The notes beneath the pieces were generated by a model. It was not told where the DNA came from. It saw only the letters and a program-made list of their open reading frames with translations, and ran no database searches. A stretch of 64,000 bases of DNA from Metellina segmentata (lineage: Eukaryota; Arthropoda; Arachnida; Araneae; Tetragnathidae): the NCBI GenBank assembly GCA_947359465.1, contig OX375880.1, positions 11,292,120 to 11,356,119 of the forward strand, given 5' to 3'. The translations under genes and the position numbers were made by a program. This document shows, in pieces, positions 61,219-64,000 of this stretch (the stretch's first letter is position 1; every line of letters starts with the position of its first letter).

Positions 61219-63922
61219 ACTGAGATGTGGGGAGAGTGTTTTGTGTGAAGTATTCCCATAGAAATTAACGTGCTGCCGAGCGAGGTGGGAGGGAGCGTTG
61301 TAATTTCAAAGCTCCCAATCCAAGTTCTCAGGCGATGTAATTTCTAAGGGAATGAAAAGGTATTTGACTCATATGTGGGGAGAGTGTTTTGTGTGAAGTA
61401 TTCCCATAGAAATTAACGTGCTGCCGAGAGAGGTGGGAGGGTGCGCTGTAATTTCAAAGCTCCCAATCCAACTTCTCAGGCGATGTAATTTCTAAGGGAA
61501 TGAAAAGGTATTTGACTGAGATGTGGGGAGAGTGTTTTGTGTGAAGTATTCCCATAGAAATTAACGTGCTGCCGAGCGAGGTGGGAGGGAGCGTTGTAAT
61601 TTCAAAGCTCCCAATCCAAATTCTCAGGCGATGTAATTTCTAAGGGAATGAAAAGGTATTTGACTGAGATGTGGGGAGAGTGTTTTGTGTGAAGTATTCC
61701 CATAGAAATTTAACGTGCTGCCGAGCGAGGTGGGAGGGATTGTTGTAATTTCAAAGCTCCCAATCCAAGTTCTCAGAAGATGTAATTTCTAAGGAAATGA
61801 AAAGGTATTTGACTCAGATGTGGGGAGAGTGTTTTGTGTGAAGTATTCCCATAGAAATTAACGTGCTGCCGAGCGAGGTGGTAGGGAGCGTTGTAATTTC
61901 AAAGCTCCCAATCCAAGTTCTCAGGCGATGTAATTTCTAAGGGAATGAAAAGGTATTTGACTGAGATGTGGGGAGAGTGTTTTGTGTGAAGTATTCCCAT
62001 AGAAATTAACGTGCTGCCGAGCAAGGTGGTAGGGAGCGTTGTAATTTCAAAGCTCCCAATCCAAGTTCTCAGGCGATGTAATTTCTAAGGGAATGAAAAG
62101 GTATTTGACTGAGATGTGGGGAGAGTGTTTTGTGTGAAGTATTCCCATAGAAATTAACCTGCTGTCGAGCGAGGTGGGAGGAGACGTTGTAATTTCAAAG
62201 CTCCGAATCCAAGTTCTCAGGCGATGTAATTTCTAATTGAATGAAAAGGTATTTGACTGAGAAGTGGAGAGAGTGTTTTGTGTGAAGTATTCCCATAGAA
62301 ATTAACGTGCTGCCGAGCGAGGTGGAGGGAGCGTTGTAATTTCAAAGCTCCCAATCCAACTTCTCAGGCGATGTAATTTCTTAGGGAATGAAAAGGTATT
62401 TGACTGAGATGTGGGGAGAGTGTTTTGTGTGAAGTATTCCCATAGAAATTAACGTGCTGCCGAGCGAGGTGGGAGGGAGCGTTGTAATTTCAAAGCTCCC
62501 AATCCAAGTTCTCAGGCGATGTAATTTCTAAGGGAATGAAAAGGTATTTGACTCAGATGTGGGGAGAGTGTTTTGTGTGAAGTATTCCCATAGAAATTAA
62601 CGTGCTGCCGAGCGAGGTGGGAGGGAGCGTTGTAATTTCAAAGCACCCAATCCAAGTTCTCAGGCGATCTAATTTCTAAGGGAATGAAAAGGTATTTGAC
62701 TGAGATGTGGGTAGAGTGTTTTGTGTGAAGTATTCCCATAGAAATTAACGTGCTGCCGAGCGAGGTGGGAGGAAGCGTTGTAATTTCAAAGCTCCCAATC
62801 CAAGTTCTCAGGCGATGCAATTTCTAACTGAATGAAAAGGTATTTGACTGAGATGTGGGGAGAGTGTTTTGTGTGAAGTATTCCCATAGAAATTTAACGT
62901 TCTGCCGAGCGAGGTGGGAGTTATTTTTGTAATTTCAAAGCTCCCAATCCAAGTTCTCAGAAGATGTAATTTCTAAGGAAATGAAAAGGTATTTGACTCA
63001 GATGTGGGGAGAGTGTTTTGTGTGAAGTTTTCCCATAGAAATTAACGTGCTGCCGAGCGAGGTGGGAGGGAGCGTTGTAATTTCAAAGCTCCCAATCCAA
63101 GTTCTCAGGCGATGTAATTTCTAAGGGAATGAAAAGGTATTTGACTGAGATGTGGGGAGAGTGTTTTGTGTGAAGTATTCCCATAGAAATTAACGTGCTG
63201 CCGAGCGAGATGGGAGGGAGTGTTGTAATTTCAAAGCTCCCAATCCAAGTTCTCAGGCGATGTAATTTCTAAGGGAATGAAAAGGTATTTGACTGAGATG
63301 TGGGGAGAGTGTTTTGTGTGAAGTATTCCCATAGAAATTAACGTGCTGCCGAGCAAGGTGGTAGGGAGCGTTGTAATTTCAAAGCTCCCAATCCAAGTTC
63401 TCAGGCGATGTAATTTCTAAGGGAATGAAAAGGTATTTGACTGAGATGTGGGGAGAGTGTTTTGTGTGAAGTATTCCCATAGAAATTAACCTGCTGTCGA
63501 GCGAGGTGGGAGGAGACGTTGTAATTTCAAAGCTCCGAATCCAAGTTCTCAGGCGATGTAATTTCTAATTGAATGAAAAGGTATTTGACTGAGAAGTGGA
63601 GAGAGTGTTTTGTGTGAAGTATTCCCATAGAAATTAACGTGCTGCCGAGCGAGGTGGAGGGAGCGTTGTAATTTCAAAGCTCCCAATCCAACTTCTCAGG
63701 CGATGTAATTTCTTAGGGAATGAAAACGTATTTGACTGAGATGTGGGGAGAGTGTTTTGTGTGAAGTATTCCCATAGAAATTAACGTGCTGCCGAGCGAG
63801 ATGGGAGGGAGTGTTGTAATTTCAAAGCTCCCAATCCAAGTTCTCAGGCGATGTAATTTCTAAGGGAATGAAAAGGTATTTGACTGAGATGTGGGGAGAG
63901 TGTTTTGTGTGAAGTATTCCCA
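61219..63922 (+). repeat. Satellite stretch continuing the right-hand modules
   Basis: The order again contains the GAGAGAGGTGGG/GCGCTG unit (near 61428), CTCAGAAGATG, GCAAGGTGGTAGGG and two CCTGCTGTCGAG units at 62158 and 63490, nine units apart. Locally unusual changes are GGGTGCGCTG near 61440, GATGCAATTTC with CTAACTGAATG near 62815-62830, GGGAGTTATTTTTG near 62918 and GTGAAGTTTTCCC near 63023. The two units with GAGATGGGAGGGAGTG near 63207 and 63797 are 590 bp apart. No gene or other element is seen. Confidence 0.72.
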
Positions 63923-64000
63923 TAGAAATTAACGTGCTGCCGAGCGAGGTGGGAGGGAGCGTTGTAATTTCAAAGCTCCCAATCCAAGTTCTCAGGCGAT
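63923..64000 (+). repeat. Truncated last unit at the window edge
   Basis: The final unit starts at TAGAAATT and is cut by the window after unit position 78 (GGCGAT). The cut is an effect of the window and not a biological array end. Confidence 0.95.

Larger units (their letters stand above)
45129..63501 (+). repeat. Domain of the CCTGCTGTCGAG unit family (14 copies)
   Basis: A strongly marked unit carries CCTGCTGTCGAG, GGAGGAGACGTTG, GCTCCGAATCC and CTAATTGAATG together, and its next unit begins the GAGAAGTGGAGAGAG and GGTGGAGGGAGCG changes. It occurs at 45129, 46463, 47054, 48388, 49572, 51346, 52680, 53864, 55493, 56826, 58455, 60233, 62158 and 63490. The spacings are 9, 4, 9, 8, 12, 9, 8, 11, 9, 11, 12, 13 and 9 units. 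The full set of changes travels together, so the unit is a stable haplotype that serves as a landmark for the right third of the array. Two copies of the early set have GAGGGGGGAGG rather than GAGGTGGGAGG. Confidence 0.88.
1..64000 (+). repeat. Satellite DNA array, 148-bp unit, about 433 head-to-tail copies
   Basis: The segment beginning TAGAAATTAACG recurs at 1, 149, 297, 445 and onward at 148-bp steps, and the last start is at 63923. Dividing 63922 bp by 148 and allowing for the small deletions gives roughly 433 units. All copies lie in the same orientation and no foreign sequence interrupts them. The commonest unit has 66 G+C of 148 (44.6%) with 45 G against 21 C. Most units differ from it by a few substitutions and by indels of 1-2 bp, or 7 bp in one variant. 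Head-to-tail satellites of this size, with layered higher-order repeats, are known from centromeric and other constitutive heterochromatin of eukaryotes; that this array is centromeric is inference. I do not recognise the family. Both ends of the window fall inside the array, so its full length is unknown. Confidence 0.99.

Noticed and set aside
5991..62820. About thirty minus-strand open reading frames of 60-101 codons, most containing MGILHTKHSPHISVKY
   Set aside because: They are the same piece of satellite read in frame again and again. The unit length is not a multiple of three, frames end after one or two units, no promoter or splice context is visible, and their longer forms depend on the 7-bp deletion. 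None is listed as a gene.
1..64000. CRISPR array
   Set aside because: The period is 148 bp and the whole unit is conserved; there are no unique spacers between short direct repeats and no cas genes.
1..64000. CENP-B box within the unit
   Set aside because: The essential pattern nTTCGnnnnAnnCGGGn is not present on either strand of the common unit; the CGAA in the GAGCGAAATGGG variant lacks the other required bases.
1..64000. SINE, tRNA-derived or 5S rDNA repeat
   Set aside because: I could find no credible A and B boxes, no 5S-like internal promoter and no poly-A or T terminator in the unit.
1..64000. Telomeric or simple-sequence repeat blocks
   Set aside because: No TTAGGG-like, TTTAGGG-like or microsatellite tract occurs anywhere; the longest homopolymers are runs of about five or six bases.

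Overview
The whole 64 kb window is one uninterrupted satellite DNA array. About 433 copies of a 148-bp unit run head to tail in a single orientation from the first base to the last. I found no unique sequence, transposon, RNA gene or credible protein gene. The array enters and leaves the window inside itself, so its true ends are not visible. The unit is about 45% G+C and strongly strand-skewed (in the commonest form 45 G, 21 C, 41 A, 41 T on the given strand). Most copies differ from the commonest form by only a few bases.

The organism is almost certainly a eukaryote, since tandem arrays of this length, with a near-nucleosomal unit and layered higher-order repeats, are typical of centromeric or other heterochromatic satellites. 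Many copy-to-copy differences at the unit's CpG sites are CG to TG or CA, which suggests a genome that methylates CpG in the germ line, such as a vertebrate or plant. I do not recognise the satellite family and cannot name the species.

Layout: units are organised into higher-order repeats (HORs), i.e. blocks of several distinguishable units copied together. 1-4470 is a 16-unit HOR (2368 bp, almost two copies). 4471-7440 is irregular, with a 5-unit duplication (741 bp). 7440-12658 is a 21-unit HOR (3108 bp, about 1.7 copies), followed by a rearranged partial copy to about 13685. 13686-16240 is a 9-unit HOR (about 1333 bp, two copies). 16285-19182 is an 8-unit HOR (1183 bp, about 2.4 copies). 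19183-20490 is a patchwork that reuses the 9-unit block. 20497-22580 is a 7-unit HOR (1034 bp, two copies). 22580-24740 includes a 4-unit duplication (592 bp). 24741-34747 is the most regular part, a 23-unit HOR of 3371 bp in almost three nearly identical copies. Its flanks, 21.5-23.98 kb and 34.15-36.6 kb, are themselves duplicates offset by 12622 bp. 36.6-43.7 kb carries modules repeated at 1618 and about 2938 bp. 43.75-54.26 kb consists of two overlapping large duplications (offsets about 6217 and 4292 bp). 54.26-64 kb holds 9- to 13-unit modules, including a clean tandem 1778-bp pair at 57663-61218.

Variant units are zoned. A form lacking 7 bp occurs 20 times, only between 20.4 and 43.6 kb. 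A heavily marked form (CCTGCTGTCGAG) occurs 14 times, only after 45.1 kb. Others are confined to the left two thirds. Each unit carries two inverted repeats, one of them a 16-bp pair with 15 matches that spans the unit junction. The only open reading frames are short minus-strand frames inside the repeat, which I judge non-coding. I found no undescribed protein-based system; what merits attention is the repeat's secondary structure, its CpG pattern and its record of amplification.
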